Below are positions 16,585 to 25,754 of a stretch of DNA of 64,000 nt, in pieces (position 1 is the stretch's first letter; every line of letters starts with the position of its first letter). The stretch spans positions 55,228 through 119,227 of the forward strand of contig NZ_CP069371.1 in the NCBI RefSeq assembly GCF_019623905.1, given 5' to 3'. This stretch comes from Neotabrizicola shimadae (GTDB taxonomy: Bacteria > Pseudomonadota > Alphaproteobacteria > Rhodobacterales > Rhodobacteraceae). Below the pieces are notes generated by a model that saw only the letters and a program-made list of their open reading frames with translations, was not told where the DNA came from and searched no databases. Both the position numbers and the translations under genes were made by a program.

Positions 16585-16613
16585 TGGACATGTAACCATC
16601 GTTACATTATACA
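16585..16613 (+). promoter_or_regulatory. chrB-like promoter with operator filling the spacer
   Basis: TGGACA (16585-16590) and TATACA (16608-16613) are 17 bp apart. The palindrome ATGTAAC-CATC-GTTACAT occupies 16590-16607, exactly the spacer. The start codon is at 16621, about 7 nt after the -10 box, so the transcript should be leaderless. The symmetry suggests repression by the gene's own product. Confidence 0.6.
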
Positions 16614-16620
16614 TGTTCAA

Positions 16621-17163
16621 ATGACCGCAATCACGTGGCTCCTTCTGACCTACAAGGTCCCTCCAGAACCCTCGGCCAAACGCATCGCCATCTGGCGCAA
16701 GCTGAAGGGGATGGGTGCCGTTTATCTTCAGAATGGCGTCTGTGTGCTGCCCCGCACGGATGACCACATTCGCCGCCTGAAGATGGTCGAGAACGACATC
16801 GACGAGGCCAAGGGTGAGAGCGTGATCCTGCAGACCGTCGCGCTGGACCCGGGCCAGGAGGCGAAGGTCGTGGGCCGCTTCAAGGCGGAACGGGACGAGG
16901 CCTATGCCGAGTTCATCGACAAATGCGACGACTTCGAACGCGAGGTCGCGAAGGAAATCACCGCCGGCCACTACAGCTATGCCGAGCTGGAAGAGAACGA
17001 CGTCGATCTGAAGAAGCTGCAGGGCTGGCTTGAAAAGATCGGCAAGCTCGATTTCTACGGTGCGGCGCGTGCCGAGGAGGCACGGACGCGGCTGAACGGC
17101 TGCGAGGCCGTGCTGGATGACTACGCCAAGCGCGTCTTTGACGCGAAGGGCGAGAACGGCTGA
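16621..17163 (+). CDS. ChrB N-terminal-domain protein (chromate-responsive regulator type)
   Basis: Protein of 180 residues corresponding to the ChrB N-terminal domain: WLLLTYKVPPEPSAKRIAIWRKLKGMGAVYLQNGVCVLP at 5-43, then a helical region with KAERDEAYAEFIDKCDDFEREV. In characterised operons ChrB senses chromate and controls a chromate efflux gene. The C-terminal ChrB domain is missing, as in many shorter homologues. The ATG at 16621 matches the family start and sits next to a palindromic promoter. It is followed by DUF1127 and MFS genes in the same direction; no chrA is present in the window. Confidence 0.85.
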   Translation: MTAITWLLLTYKVPPEPSAKRIAIWRKLKGMGAVYLQNGVCVLPRTDDHIRRLKMVENDIDEAKGESVILQTVALDPGQEAKVVGRFKAERDEAYAEFIDKCDDFEREVAKEITAGHYSYAELEENDVDLKKLQGWLEKIGKLDFYGAARAEEARTRLNGCEAVLDDYAKRVFDAKGENG

Positions 17164-17172
17164 CCCCGGAGG

Positions 17173-17376
17173 ATGGATATGAAACAGACCAGATCTCTGA
17201 ATGCCTTCTTTCCGCATTTCCCGCCGTTGGCGCAAAGCGCGGCGCCTTCGCCCCTCCTGGCCTGGGCAGACAGGCAGCGGCAGAGCGCGGCGTTGGCGCG
17301 GCTCGAGGACCGGATGCTGGACGATATCGGTGTGACGCGGGCCGAAGCTTTGGCCGAGTGCCAGCGCCACGACTGA
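17173..17376 (+). CDS. DUF1127 small protein
   Basis: A 67-residue basic protein whose last 35 residues carry the DUF1127 (YjiS-like) pattern, L.RLEDRMLDDIGVTRAEALAE. DUF1127 proteins in alphaproteobacteria are small, stress-related and in some cases bind RNA. It starts 10 bp after the chrB-like stop, with GGAGG upstream, and 37 bp separate it from the MFS gene, so the three probably form one operon. Confidence 0.8.
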   Translation: MDMKQTRSLNAFFPHFPPLAQSAAPSPLLAWADRQRQSAALARLEDRMLDDIGVTRAEALAECQRHD

Positions 17377-17412
17377 CCGACCGGAACACCACGCCAAACA
17401 GAGGAGGCCGTC

Positions 17413-18618
17413 ATGGCAGAAACGACGGTGGACAAGGCCGCCTCCCCCTGGCGGGGATTGCCCGCAGGAATCTGGGCGCTCGGTTTCGTGTCGATGTTGA
17501 TGGATGTCTCGTCCGAGATGATCCATGCGCTGCTGCCGGTTTATCTGACCGTTGGCCTTGGGGCGACGGCGCTGACTGTGGGAGTGATTGAAGGCATTGC
17601 CGAGGCGACGGCCGCAATCACCAAGGTGTTCTCCGGTGCGCTGTCAGACCGGATTGGGCGGCGCAAGGAACTGGCAGCCATTGGCTACGGCCTCGCCGCG
17701 TTGACGAAGCCCGTGTTTCCGCTCGCGCCGTCGATCGGCTGGCTGGTCACGGCCCGTTTCATCGACCGGGTCGGCAAGGGCATCCGCGGCGCGCCGCGCG
17801 ATGCGCTGGTCGCCGACCTTGCCCCGGAAGGACGGCGCGGCGCAGCTTTCGGCCTGCGCCAGTCGCTGGATACGGTCGGTGCCTTCCTTGGCCCTCTTCT
17901 GGCGATCGTGCTGATGTGGGCTTTTGCCAATGACTTCCAGTCGGTCTTTTGGGTCGCCGTCATCCCGGCCTTCATGGCGCTTGGCCTGATCCTTTTTGCC
18001 GTGAAGGAACCCGCCCGCACGGCAGGGCTGCGCAAGGTCCGCAACCCGCTGTCGCGGGCTGAGTTGCGGATGCTGGGCGGCATGTACTGGGCCGTTGTCG
18101 CGGTTGCGACCGTGTTCACTCTTGCGCGGTTCTCCGAGGCCTTCCTGATCCTGCGGGCCGAGGAGGTGGGTCTGTCTCTCATGCTGGTGCCGCTGGTTCT
18201 GGTGGGGATGAATGCGGTCTACGCGCTGTCGGCCTGGCCTGCGGGCGTCTTGTCGGATCGAATGAGCCGACCCACGATGCTGATGGCCGGGCTTGGCCTG
18301 CTGATCGCTGCCGATCTGGTGCTGGCGCTGGCGCCCGGGTTTGTCGGCCTCGGTCTGGGCATCGCGCTCTGGGGGCTGCACATGGGCGTCACGCAGGGCC
18401 TTCTTTCCGCGCTGGTTGCCGAAGCGGTTCCGGCCGAGTTGCGCGGTACGGCATATGGCATGTTCAACCTGATCACGGGTGGCGCGCTGCTTCTGGCCAG
18501 TGTGATCGCAGGCGGGCTCTGGCAGGGCTTCGGATCAGAGGCCACCTTCCTTGCCGGAGCGGCTTTTGCCGTCATCGCGGCGCTTGGTCTGATCCCGCTA
18601 CGGCATAAGCTGGCGTGA
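17413..18618 (+). CDS. MFS transporter
   Basis: Protein of 401 residues with about 12 hydrophobic segments. The loop after the second helix is GALSDRIGRRKEL, and the same loop repeats in the second half (GVLSDRMSRPTML), as expected for the major facilitator superfamily. The N-terminal FVSMLMDVSSEMIHALLPVYLT and RFIDRVGKGIRGAPRDALVADL motifs are characteristic of a subgroup found next to chrB in alphaproteobacteria. Probable role: inner-membrane drug or anion efflux under control of the ChrB-like protein. The substrate is unknown. GAGGAGG-type purines precede the ATG. Confidence 0.88.
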   Translation: MAETTVDKAASPWRGLPAGIWALGFVSMLMDVSSEMIHALLPVYLTVGLGATALTVGVIEGIAEATAAITKVFSGALSDRIGRRKELAAIGYGLAALTKPVFPLAPSIGWLVTARFIDRVGKGIRGAPRDALVADLAPEGRRGAAFGLRQSLDTVGAFLGPLLAIVLMWAFANDFQSVFWVAVIPAFMALGLILFAVKEPARTAGLRKVRNPLSRAELRMLGGMYWAVVAVATVFTLARFSEAFLILRAEEVGLSLMLVPLVLVGMNAVYALSAWPAGVLSDRMSRPTMLMAGLGLLIAADLVLALAPGFVGLGLGIALWGLHMGVTQGLLSALVAEAVPAELRGTAYGMFNLITGGALLLASVIAGGLWQGFGSEATFLAGAAFAVIAALGLIPLRHKLA

Positions 18619-18623
18619 CGCGG

Positions 18624-18950
18624 TCAGACGTCGCGCGGTGCGTAAAGGATGATCGCCGCCCCGATCAGACAGACCAGCGATCCGATCATGTCCCATCTGT
18701 CAGGCCGCGCGCCTTCGACGACCCAAAGCCAGGCGAGCGACGCCACGATGTAGATGCCGCCGTAAATGGCATAGGCCCGGCCCGCATGTTCCACCTCGAC
18801 CAGCGTCAGCAGCCAGGCGAACAACCCAAGGCACAGTGCAGCGGGGATAAGCCAGAGCGCGCTTTTGTCCAGCCGCCACCAGCCCCAGACGGCAAAGCAT
18901 CCGGCGATCTCGAAAAAGGCGGCAGCGAAGAAGACGATGATGTTCTGCAT
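18624..18950 (-). CDS. YnfA-family small membrane protein
   Basis: Protein of 108 residues with four predicted transmembrane helices. Motifs [15 protein letters not shown] near the N-terminus, [25 protein letters not shown] in the middle and [19 protein letters not shown] at the end are the UPF0060/YnfA signature. Family members resemble small multidrug-resistance proteins. The start at 18950 gives the family N-terminus. It is convergent with the MFS gene, with only 5 bp between the stop codons. Confidence 0.88.
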   Translation of the reverse strand: MQNIIVFFAAAFFEIAGCFAVWGWWRLDKSALWLIPAALCLGLFAWLLTLVEVEHAGRAYAIYGGIYIVASLAWLWVVEGARPDRWDMIGSLVCLIGAAIILYAPRDV

Positions 18951-18994
18951 GGCAGGGCTTGGCCCGAATTCCATGCAAAAGACAACTCGCCAAA

Positions 18995-19792
18995 TTACTT
19001 GTGCCGCCAAACCTTCACGGCCGAGACGAGCAGGATCGCCGCCAGAGAGGGCAGCAAGATTTCATTTGGTACGATGCCCAAAAGCTGGCCCCCGATGAAG
19101 GCGCCAAGGATCGAGCCCGCCGCCATGACCAGCACGAACCGGCCATTTCGCGCAAGAACCGTGAAGCTCTGGTCGCGGCTGTAGCGGGCAAAACCCACCA
19201 GCATTGTGGGGAGGCTGACCGCCAACGACAGCGACCCGGCCAGCTTGATGTCGGCGCCGAACAGCAGGACCAGCGTCGGGATCAGCAATTCGCCGCCCGC
19301 AACGCCCATCAGCGAGGCGACAACGCCAATGCCGAAGCCCGCAAGAACCCCAGCCAGCATCTGCGCAGTACCTGTCAGCATCGCCCCCGAGGTTGCAACG
19401 TCATGCCCCACCAGCAGCACACCGGCGATCAGCACAAGGAGAACGGCCAAAACCTTGTAAAGCACTGCCGAGGAGAGCCGCGTGGCCCAGCCCGCACCCA
19501 ACCAGGCGCCCAAGAGGCTTCCGACAAGCAGGTTGGCTATGATTGGCCAGTGTGCCGCGATCTCGGAAAAAGGAATAGTGCTCGAGCGAAACGGCAAAGC
19601 TGTGGCGACCACGACGAGGCTCGTGGCTTTGTTCAGGATCACCGCCTCAAGTGCGGCAAAGCGAAACATCCCGATCAGGAGTGGCAGGCGGAATTCGGCT
19701 CCTCCCAGGCCAATCAGCCCGCCGAGCATGCCCACGATGGCACCCACGCCGAAGGCGGCAGTCGGGTTGCGTCTTTGATCTTTGTTCGCCAT
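18995..19792 (-). CDS. TauE/SafE-family membrane permease (sulfite exporter family)
   Basis: Protein of 265 residues with about eight hydrophobic helices. [24 protein letters not shown] near the N-terminus and [24 protein letters not shown] in the second half are the duplicated TauE/SafE (DUF81) motif. Members move sulfonate-related or other organic anions across the inner membrane. The ATG at 19792 has AGAGGAA 8 nt upstream; the in-frame ATG at 19816 does not. It precedes ynfA with a 44-bp gap and may share its transcript. Confidence 0.85.
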   Translation of the reverse strand: MANKDQRRNPTAAFGVGAIVGMLGGLIGLGGAEFRLPLLIGMFRFAALEAVILNKATSLVVVATALPFRSSTIPFSEIAAHWPIIANLLVGSLLGAWLGAGWATRLSSAVLYKVLAVLLVLIAGVLLVGHDVATSGAMLTGTAQMLAGVLAGFGIGVVASLMGVAGGELLIPTLVLLFGADIKLAGSLSLAVSLPTMLVGFARYSRDQSFTVLARNGRFVLVMAAGSILGAFIGGQLLGIVPNEILLPSLAAILLVSAVKVWRHK

Positions 19793-19909
19793 TTGGTTTC
19801 CTCTGGGTCCTTGCATCCGATGCTTTTGGACCTTGCCTGAGAAAGCGACTTCACGATCTCAAGTCAAAGGGATAGTGCCACAAAAAGGTACTTTTCCAGG
19901 AGGGTCCGC

Positions 19910-20866
19910 ATGATCCGTGCATATGAACTGTTGGGTGAAAAACTGAAACCTGTCTCTGCCCGCGCGGAGACGGTTGTCTGGTGGGATCTGTTCAATCCGG
20001 ACAGGGAGGAGGAGACCGAGTTGGAACAACAACTCAAGCTGGAACTTCCGACGCGCGACGAGATGCAGGAGATCGAGATATCCTCGAGGCTCTACTCCGA
20101 GGATGGCGGGCATTTCATGACAGCCCTGATCCCGTCTCACACCGATGCCGATGACGCCGTCATCCAGCCGATCACGTTCATCCTGTCCGATCATCGCCTG
20201 GTTACAATCCGCTATACCGAACCCCGCGCGTTCACGACGTTCCCACAGCGCGCAGAAAAGACGTCTCTTGGCCTCACGAGTGGCGAGACCATTCTGCTTG
20301 GATTGCTGGAGGCCGTGGTGGACCGTCTTGCCGACATTCTCGAACGGGCCGGGCGGGAAATCGATGCCATCTCACGAAGCGTCTTTGGCCAAAAGGGGAG
20401 AGAGGCGCGCAAGGATGCCAATTACAAGGCGACGCTCGAAGAGCTTGGTCGCAAAGGCGATCTGACCTCGAACATCCGTGACAGCCTCGCAACGCTTGAA
20501 CGTGTCCTTGCCTTCCTTGGCCCGAAGCTGACTCAGACCAGCAAGGAGGTCCGCGACCAGCTCAAGGCTCTGGTGTCCGACGTGCGCTCGCTGACCGATC
20601 ACCTGGGGTTCATGGCGCAGAAGATCACGTTTCTCCTCGATGCAACCCTTGGCCTGATCAATATTGAGCAGAATGCCATCATCAAGATCTTCTCGGTCGC
20701 GGCGGTGGTATTCCTTCCGCCCACTCTGGTCGCGTCGCTATACGGCATGAACTTCGAGTTCATGCCGGAACTCAAATGGACGCTTGGGTATCCTTTTGCC
20801 ATAGGTCTGATGATCCTGTCCGCTGTTCTTCCGTACTTCTACTTCAAGCGGCGCGGCTGGCTGTAA
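19910..20866 (+). CDS. CorA-family magnesium/divalent cation transporter
   Basis: Protein of 318 residues. A large soluble N-terminal domain is followed by two C-terminal transmembrane helices (IIKIFSVAAVVFLPPTLVASLYGMNF and FAIGLMILSAVLPYFYF). The essential YGMN motif ends the first helix, and the chain closes with KRR. CorA forms pentameric channels for Mg2+, Co2+ or Ni2+. The ATG follows AGGAGGGT at 8 nt. It is divergent from the TauE gene. Confidence 0.9.
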   Translation: MIRAYELLGEKLKPVSARAETVVWWDLFNPDREEETELEQQLKLELPTRDEMQEIEISSRLYSEDGGHFMTALIPSHTDADDAVIQPITFILSDHRLVTIRYTEPRAFTTFPQRAEKTSLGLTSGETILLGLLEAVVDRLADILERAGREIDAISRSVFGQKGREARKDANYKATLEELGRKGDLTSNIRDSLATLERVLAFLGPKLTQTSKEVRDQLKALVSDVRSLTDHLGFMAQKITFLLDATLGLINIEQNAIIKIFSVAAVVFLPPTLVASLYGMNFEFMPELKWTLGYPFAIGLMILSAVLPYFYFKRRGWL

Positions 20867-21085
20867 GAGACGGTGCGCTTGGCGATGTGGTCGCGCGCAA
20901 GGGACATGGACTTGAGCACCGCATGGGCCGCATCGCCGGGCTGAAATGCCAATTGCCCGGCGGCGCTGCGGGAGATGCGGGCAACGATCTCGTCCGCACC
21001 AACGGTCAGATGGACCATGACGCCGGGGCGCATCTCCGGGGCGACTGACTTTCAACGTAACTGGGCATGATGTTCTGCGCCGACA
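20839..21085 (-). pseudogene. Decayed fragment of a molybdate ABC ATPase (ModC TOBE domain)
   Basis: On the minus strand the last 64 codons read VHLTVGADEIVARISRSA, then AGQLAFQPGD and VLKSMSLARD, which matches the C-terminal TOBE domain of ModC. Directly upstream, in another frame (about 21053-21082), SAQNIMPSYV resembles the SARNxLPGxV motif that precedes this domain. The two frames do not join and no ATPase core is present, so this is a truncated, frameshifted remnant. It lies beside sulfate and chromate-type genes, whose substrates are also oxyanions. Confidence 0.6.
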
Positions 21086-21239
21086 TCCAGCAAAGCAGCC
21101 TGACGCTTTGCCAATCCGGCCAGGCCGAGTTTCCATGCTGGGCAGTCTCCTGCGATTCCTGTCACAAGGCAAACGGTTCTGCCCGGTCACGCCGAAGGAA
21201 CCGCTGTCTCATGAGCTTTTGAGTCGGTTTGGTCATTGG

Positions 21240-22103
21240 TCAGCGCATCAGCACGACCGGCACCTTGCAGGACCGGATCATGGCCGTTGTGGTGGACCCG
21301 ATGATGAGGCTGCGGATGCGGCTGTGGCCGTAGGCCCCCATGACCAGCATGTCGAACTGCGCTTCCTCCACCAGCTTGGCCAATGCGGTTTCCGGCTGGC
21401 CGGGCAGGACTGAAGTTTCCGCTTCGATTCCTGCGGCCTTCAGCATCGCGCTTGCATCGACCAGGCCCTTGGTGACCTCCGGCGTGGCAGTGCCCACGGT
21501 CACGACATGCACGGAGAGTCCCTGAAACAGCGGGCTGCGCGCGATGTGGTCAACGGCTTTCATCGCGGATGCCCCGCCGTCATAGGCGACCAGCACCTTC
21601 GAAATCGGCTTGAAGGCGCGCGAGGCGACGAAGACCGGTTTGTGGCTGGCGCGGATAATGCGTTCGAGGTTCGAACCAAGGTGTCCCTTGGCAAAATCCG
21701 CCGCTTCGCCGCGCTTGCCGATCAGGATCACGCGCGCGTCGGCTTCGACATCGGCGACCGCTTCGACGATATCGCCGAGGCGCAGCCTGGTGGTGACTTC
21801 GGTCACACCGGCCTTTTCCAAGAGGGCTTGCGCGTCGTCTAGGATCGCCCGACCGCGGTGGCTGATAAGCTTCGCGCGTTGCGCGTCCAGTTCTGCCAGT
21901 TGCTCCATCAAGGCCGTTCGCGCCCCAAGCGCAATGGCACCGGAATGGTCGTGGGTGTCTGAGGCCTCGCGACGGCCAAGGACGTGGATCAATTCCACCG
22001 GTGCTCCGGTGCGGCTGGCGATCCAAGCAGCATGGTCGCAAACGCTGGCGGAATAGATCGAGCCGTCAACGAGGGCGACGATCTTCTGGTGTTGGTCGGT
22101 CAT
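21240..22103 (-). CDS. Universal stress protein with two Usp domains
   Basis: Protein of 287 residues made of two UspA folds. The first has VALVDGS..S at 9-18 and GKRGEAADFAKGHLGSNLERIIR. The second has VLVAYDGGASAMKAVDH and the ATP-binding loop GAYGHSRIRSLIIGSTT (G2xG9xS type). The pattern indicates nucleotide binding. Its stop-distal neighbour is a SulP permease 12 bp upstream, so the two form an operon. Usp proteins paired with SulP transporters are common and are thought to adjust transport under stress. Confidence 0.9.
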   Translation of the reverse strand: MTDQHQKIVALVDGSIYSASVCDHAAWIASRTGAPVELIHVLGRREASDTHDHSGAIALGARTALMEQLAELDAQRAKLISHRGRAILDDAQALLEKAGVTEVTTRLRLGDIVEAVADVEADARVILIGKRGEAADFAKGHLGSNLERIIRASHKPVFVASRAFKPISKVLVAYDGGASAMKAVDHIARSPLFQGLSVHVVTVGTATPEVTKGLVDASAMLKAAGIEAETSVLPGQPETALAKLVEEAQFDMLVMGAYGHSRIRSLIIGSTTTAMIRSCKVPVVLMR

Positions 22104-22115
22104 GTCCTGTCCCCC

Positions 22116-23606
22116 TCAATGTGCCATCAGCTTGTCCATCGCTCCTGGCTTGTCATGCGTGGCAAGCTTGTCGACGATGGTCTCGGATGCTGAATTCATG
22201 CCGATTATCTCGACCTCGGCCCCGTCGCGGCGGAACTTCAGCACCGCCATGTCCAGCGCCTGCACGGAAGAGATGTCCCAGATATGCGCGGCCGACACGT
22301 CGATCACCACGCGATCGAGCGCCTCCTTGAAGTCGAAGGCATTCATGAAGTCCTCGACCGACCCATAGAAAAGCTGCCCCTCGACGACATAGGTCCGCAC
22401 GCGGCCATCCTTCGAGATGGTCGAGGTTACCTTGAAGAGCTGCGCGATCTTGCCGGCAAAGAAGATGCCTGACAGCAGCACCCCGACCAGCACCCCGATG
22501 GCCAGATTGTGGGTGTAAACCACAGTCACAACGGTCGCGATCATCACGATGGAGGAGGAGCGCGGGTGCAGCGTCAGGTTCTTGATCGACGACCACGAGA
22601 AGGTGCCGATCGAGACCATGATCATGATCGCCACCAGCGCGGGCATCGGAATCTGCGCCACCCAGTCGCCAAGGAACACGACGAGGATCAGCAGCACCAC
22701 CCCGGCGGTGAAGGCCGACAGCCGGCCACGACCGCCCGACTTCACGTTAATGATTGACTGCCCGATCATCGCACAGCCCGCCATGCCGCCGATAAAACCT
22801 GTGGCGGTGTTGGCGATGCCCTGCCCGATGCATTCCTGGTTGCGGTTCGACTTGGTGTCGGTCAGGTCATCGACGATGTTCTGCGTCATCAGGCTTTCCA
22901 AGAGGCCCACCACCGCGACGGCGATGGAATAGGGCAGGATGATCAGCAACGTCTCCAGCGTCAGGGGGATGTCCGGGATCAGGAACACCGGCAGCGTGTC
23001 GGGCAGCGCACCCATGTCGCCCACCGTGCGCACATCCCAGCCGAAGGCCATCGTCAGCGCCGTCAGCACCAGGATGGTGACCAGCGGCGACGGGATCGCC
23101 TTGGTCACATAAGGGAACAGATAGATGATGGCCAGGCCTGCGGCGACCAGCGCATAGGTCAGCCATGTGACCTGGGTCGGGTCCAGTTCCGGGAGCTGCG
23201 CCATGAAGATCAGGATGGCCAGCGCGTTGACGAAGCCGGTCATCACCGACTTCGAGACATAGCGCATCACGAAGCCGAGCTTCAGGAGCCCCGCTACGAT
23301 CTGGATCAGCCCGGCCAGCACCGTGGCCGCAAGCAGATATTGCAGCCCGTGGTCGCGAACCAGCGTGACCATCAGCACCGCCGTTGCGGCCGTCGCGGCC
23401 GAGATCATCCCGGGCCGTCCGCCCACGAAGGCGATCAGCACGGCGATGGAAAAGCTGGCGTAGAGCCCCACCTTGGGGTCGACCCCGGCGATAATGGAAA
23501 AGGCAATCGCCTCGGGGATGAGGGCCAGCGCAACGACAAGTCCGGCCAGCACATCGGCGCGGATGGTGCCGAACCACTGCGCGCGGTAGGCATCGAGTGA
23601 AATCAT
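22116..23606 (-). CDS. SulP-family anion permease with STAS domain
   Basis: Protein of 496 residues. About ten hydrophobic helices begin with [26 protein letters not shown] and include [25 protein letters not shown], a SulP signature. The last 110 residues are a cytoplasmic STAS domain ([20 protein letters not shown] strand, then [20 protein letters not shown]). It transports sulfate or bicarbonate with Na+ or H+. The ATG at 23606 ([12 protein letters not shown]) gives the family N-terminus. It is cotranscribed with the universal stress protein. Confidence 0.9.
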   Translation of the reverse strand: MISLDAYRAQWFGTIRADVLAGLVVALALIPEAIAFSIIAGVDPKVGLYASFSIAVLIAFVGGRPGMISAATAATAVLMVTLVRDHGLQYLLAATVLAGLIQIVAGLLKLGFVMRYVSKSVMTGFVNALAILIFMAQLPELDPTQVTWLTYALVAAGLAIIYLFPYVTKAIPSPLVTILVLTALTMAFGWDVRTVGDMGALPDTLPVFLIPDIPLTLETLLIILPYSIAVAVVGLLESLMTQNIVDDLTDTKSNRNQECIGQGIANTATGFIGGMAGCAMIGQSIINVKSGGRGRLSAFTAGVVLLILVVFLGDWVAQIPMPALVAIMIMVSIGTFSWSSIKNLTLHPRSSSIVMIATVVTVVYTHNLAIGVLVGVLLSGIFFAGKIAQLFKVTSTISKDGRVRTYVVEGQLFYGSVEDFMNAFDFKEALDRVVIDVSAAHIWDISSVQALDMAVLKFRRDGAEVEIIGMNSASETIVDKLATHDKPGAMDKLMAH

Positions 23607-23865
23607 GCAAAGTTTTCCTGATCGACCCGGGCCAAATGTCCGCGGGTCGAGATGTGATCTGTTGGTCAGTTCAGGTTGTCCGGCGGATCGGCGGCCGGAA
23701 GAGCCACCCGGGGATTGCACCCAGGTCCATGCTTGTTGAGTGGTCGTTTATACGCTTTCTGTAAGGAATCCAACCCTTGCATCCGGCCCATGTGGAACAC
23801 GCGTCCGAAACAGGGCCAAGAAGACTGACTGACTAACCGCGCTCATTCGAGGACTGAGAGTCCGA

Positions 23866-23931
23866 GTTTGGCCGGTTTCCCTGCGACGGGTTAAGGGTTG
23901 GGAGAGTGGCTCCCGGTGCCCGTCGCGGGAG
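23866..23931 (+). promoter_or_regulatory. Structured leader of the DUF932 gene (shared leader family, copy 2)
   Basis: GTTTGG (23866-23871) is followed by outer stem GACGGG (23885-23890)/CCCGTC (23919-23924). Inner hairpin GGGAG-AGTGG-CTCCC is at 23900-23914. The Shine-Dalgarno GGGAG is at 23927-23931 and the ATG at 23939. It closely matches the ParB-like leader; the inner stem has a C-G pair where copy 1 has G-U. Confidence 0.6.
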
Positions 23932-23938
23932 ATAGCCG

Positions 23939-25138
23939 ATGGGCGTTGTGGAGGTTCTGGATCCGGTCGCACCGAGGAAGGCTGGTGGCTGGAAGGTGGA
24001 TGTGAGCCGGGGTGAGCGGAACGGGCGGGTGTCGTCCGAGTGGTTCAACCGGCCGGATGATGAGCGGTATCTGTCGCTCGATGATCTTTGGGCATCGGTG
24101 AAGGGACGGTCCGAGCGCAGCCGCAGCCGCGTGGTGCAGACGGCTGACATCCGGGTCGAGGCCGCGCGTGACAGCGCCGAGCGGCTGCACCTGGTCCTGC
24201 CGAAAGCGCATGAACCTGTCGCGCCCACGCACTGGGCCTTCGGTCAGCTTGCGAGCATCGTCGGCGCTCCGGCCTCCTACCTGCGGCAGCTGCCTGCGCC
24301 ACTGGCGGGCATCAACCTCCAATACGGTCTGACCAACCACCGCGCCGAGCAGGTCAAGACCTTCGAGACCGAAGATGGTCGCACCGAACTGCGCGCGGTG
24401 ACCGGCCCCGACTATGGCCGCATCCATGACCATGAACTGGTTGAGGCCGTGCAGCGCATCGCGGGCAATGGCACCGGTGACACGCGCTGGAAGGTGCCGG
24501 GCGTGCTTGACTGGTCGACGGGGGTCTACAACCCCGATGTCGAGATCAGCCGCGACACGACCACGCTCTATGCCTCGGACCGCGATGTCTTCCTGTTCCT
24601 GGTCGATGACCACAACCCGATCGAGGCGGGTCGGCTGCCCGACGGCTCCCCCGATCTCTACTTCCGGGGCTTCTACTGCTGGAACTCCGAGGTCGGGGCC
24701 AAGACCCTCGGCATGGCAAGCTTCTACCTGCGGGCGGTGTGCCAGAACCGCAACCTCTGGGGCGTCGAGGATTTTCAGGAGATCACCATCCGCCACTCGA
24801 AATACGCGGCTTCCCGCTTTGCGCATGAGGCGGCCCCGGCGCTGACACGCTTCGCCAATTCCTCGCCGCAGGGCTTCGTGAACGGCATCAAGGCCGCGCG
24901 GCAGCAGATCGTCGCGCGGACCGACGAGGACCGGGATGACTTCCTGCGCAAGCGCGGCTTCTCGAAGGCCGAATCCGGCAAGATCATCGAGAAGGTGCTG
25001 ATGGAAGAAGGCCGCCCGCCCGAAAGCATCTTCGACTTCGTGCAGGGCATCACTCGGCTCGCGCGCGACAAGACCCAGCAGGATGCCCGCCTCGACATGG
25101 AAGGGCGCGCCAAGAAGCTCCTCGACCGGGTCGGCTGA
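23939..25138 (+). CDS. DUF932-domain plasmid protein
   Basis: Protein of 399 residues covering the DUF932 domain: HWAFGQLASIVGAPASYLRQLP about 100-121, AVTGPDYGRIHDHELVEAV about 151-169, YASDRDVFLFLVDDHNPIE, and FRGFYCWNSEVGAKTLGMASFYLRAVCQN. Relatives are widespread on plasmids and phages, often near ssb, radC and parB-like genes, and are suspected of acting on DNA during establishment; the biochemical role is unknown. It opens a run of backbone genes on the plus strand. A DNA hairpin (GCGACCGC/GCGGTCGC, 25155-25181) follows before radC. Confidence 0.88.
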   Translation: MGVVEVLDPVAPRKAGGWKVDVSRGERNGRVSSEWFNRPDDERYLSLDDLWASVKGRSERSRSRVVQTADIRVEAARDSAERLHLVLPKAHEPVAPTHWAFGQLASIVGAPASYLRQLPAPLAGINLQYGLTNHRAEQVKTFETEDGRTELRAVTGPDYGRIHDHELVEAVQRIAGNGTGDTRWKVPGVLDWSTGVYNPDVEISRDTTTLYASDRDVFLFLVDDHNPIEAGRLPDGSPDLYFRGFYCWNSEVGAKTLGMASFYLRAVCQNRNLWGVEDFQEITIRHSKYAASRFAHEAAPALTRFANSSPQGFVNGIKAARQQIVARTDEDRDDFLRKRGFSKAESGKIIEKVLMEEGRPPESIFDFVQGITRLARDKTQQDARLDMEGRAKKLLDRVG

Positions 25139-25154
25139 CGCCGGGACCGACCAC

Positions 25155-25181
25155 GCGACCGCCTGCATCTGCGGCGGTCGC
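25155..25181 (+). terminator. Hairpin between DUF932 and radC genes
   Basis: GCGACCGC (25155-25162) and GCGGTCGC (25174-25181) form a perfect 8-bp stem followed by GCTTTCCCCTTTC. It could be a terminator, or part of the radC leader, since the gap to radC is only 82 bp. Confidence 0.5.
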
Positions 25182-25262
25182 GCTTTCCCCTTTCAAATGC
25201 ATGCCGCTGGCCCCGACCCGAGAGCGCAGGGGGCTTCGTCGTGCGCAATCAGCGAGACCCCC

Positions 25263-25703
25263 ATGACCCCCCAGGAAGAAACCATCGTCCTCGAAGCCCG
25301 CGACATCCTCGGCCGCTACCTCAGTCAGAACCCGGTGATCGGCAGCTGGCAGGCGCTGATGGACTATTGTGCGCTCACCGTTCGCGGCCCAATCGAGCGG
25401 TTCCACGTGCTCTACCTCGACCGCAAGAACCGCATCATCTCCGATGAGCTCTTGTCGACCGGCACGGTCGACCATGTCCCGGTCTATCCGCGCGAGGTGA
25501 TCAAGCGAGCGCTGATGCTGAACGCCAGCGCCTTGATCCTGATCCACAACCACCCGTCGGGCGATCCGACGCCCTCGGAGGCCGATCTCAGCATGACCAA
25601 GGAGATCCAGAAGGGGTGCAGGTATCTCGGCTTGACGCTGCACGACCACATCATCGTCGGCGCCGGGACTGAGCTGAGCCTACGGGCCCTCGGCAAGCTC
25701 TGA
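25263..25703 (+). CDS. radC: RadC-family JAB/MPN domain protein
   Basis: Protein of 146 residues that is essentially the JAB1/MPN metal-binding domain. The zinc motif is His95-x-His97 (HNHPSGDP) with Ser105 and Asp108. Upstream elements include RFHVLYLDRKNRII..E..STGTVDHVPVYPREVIKRAL. The N-terminal helix-hairpin-helix part of chromosomal RadC is absent, as is usual for plasmid and phage copies. The historical DNA-repair role of RadC is not supported experimentally; the plasmid copies are of unknown function. It lies between DUF932 and a conserved hypothetical. Confidence 0.9.
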   Translation: MTPQEETIVLEARDILGRYLSQNPVIGSWQALMDYCALTVRGPIERFHVLYLDRKNRIISDELLSTGTVDHVPVYPREVIKRALMLNASALILIHNHPSGDPTPSEADLSMTKEIQKGCRYLGLTLHDHIIVGAGTELSLRALGKL

Positions 25704-25722
25704 CGCGTCTTTCCGACTTGGC

Positions 25723-25754
25723 ACCGCCGCCCCTTCGAGGAAGAGGGCGGCGGT
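25723..25754 (+). terminator. Hairpin after radC
   Basis: ACCGCCGCCC (25723-25732) and GGGCGGCGGT (25745-25754) form a perfect 10-bp stem followed by TTGGTCTTT. Its last bases overlap the GTTTGG element of the next leader, so it may end the radC transcript and also switch the following leader. Confidence 0.55.

Noticed and set aside
15841..17526. A 561-codon minus-strand frame across ssb, chrB-like and DUF1127 genes
   Set aside because: It spans several well-supported plus-strand genes and their spacers and shows no protein motif.
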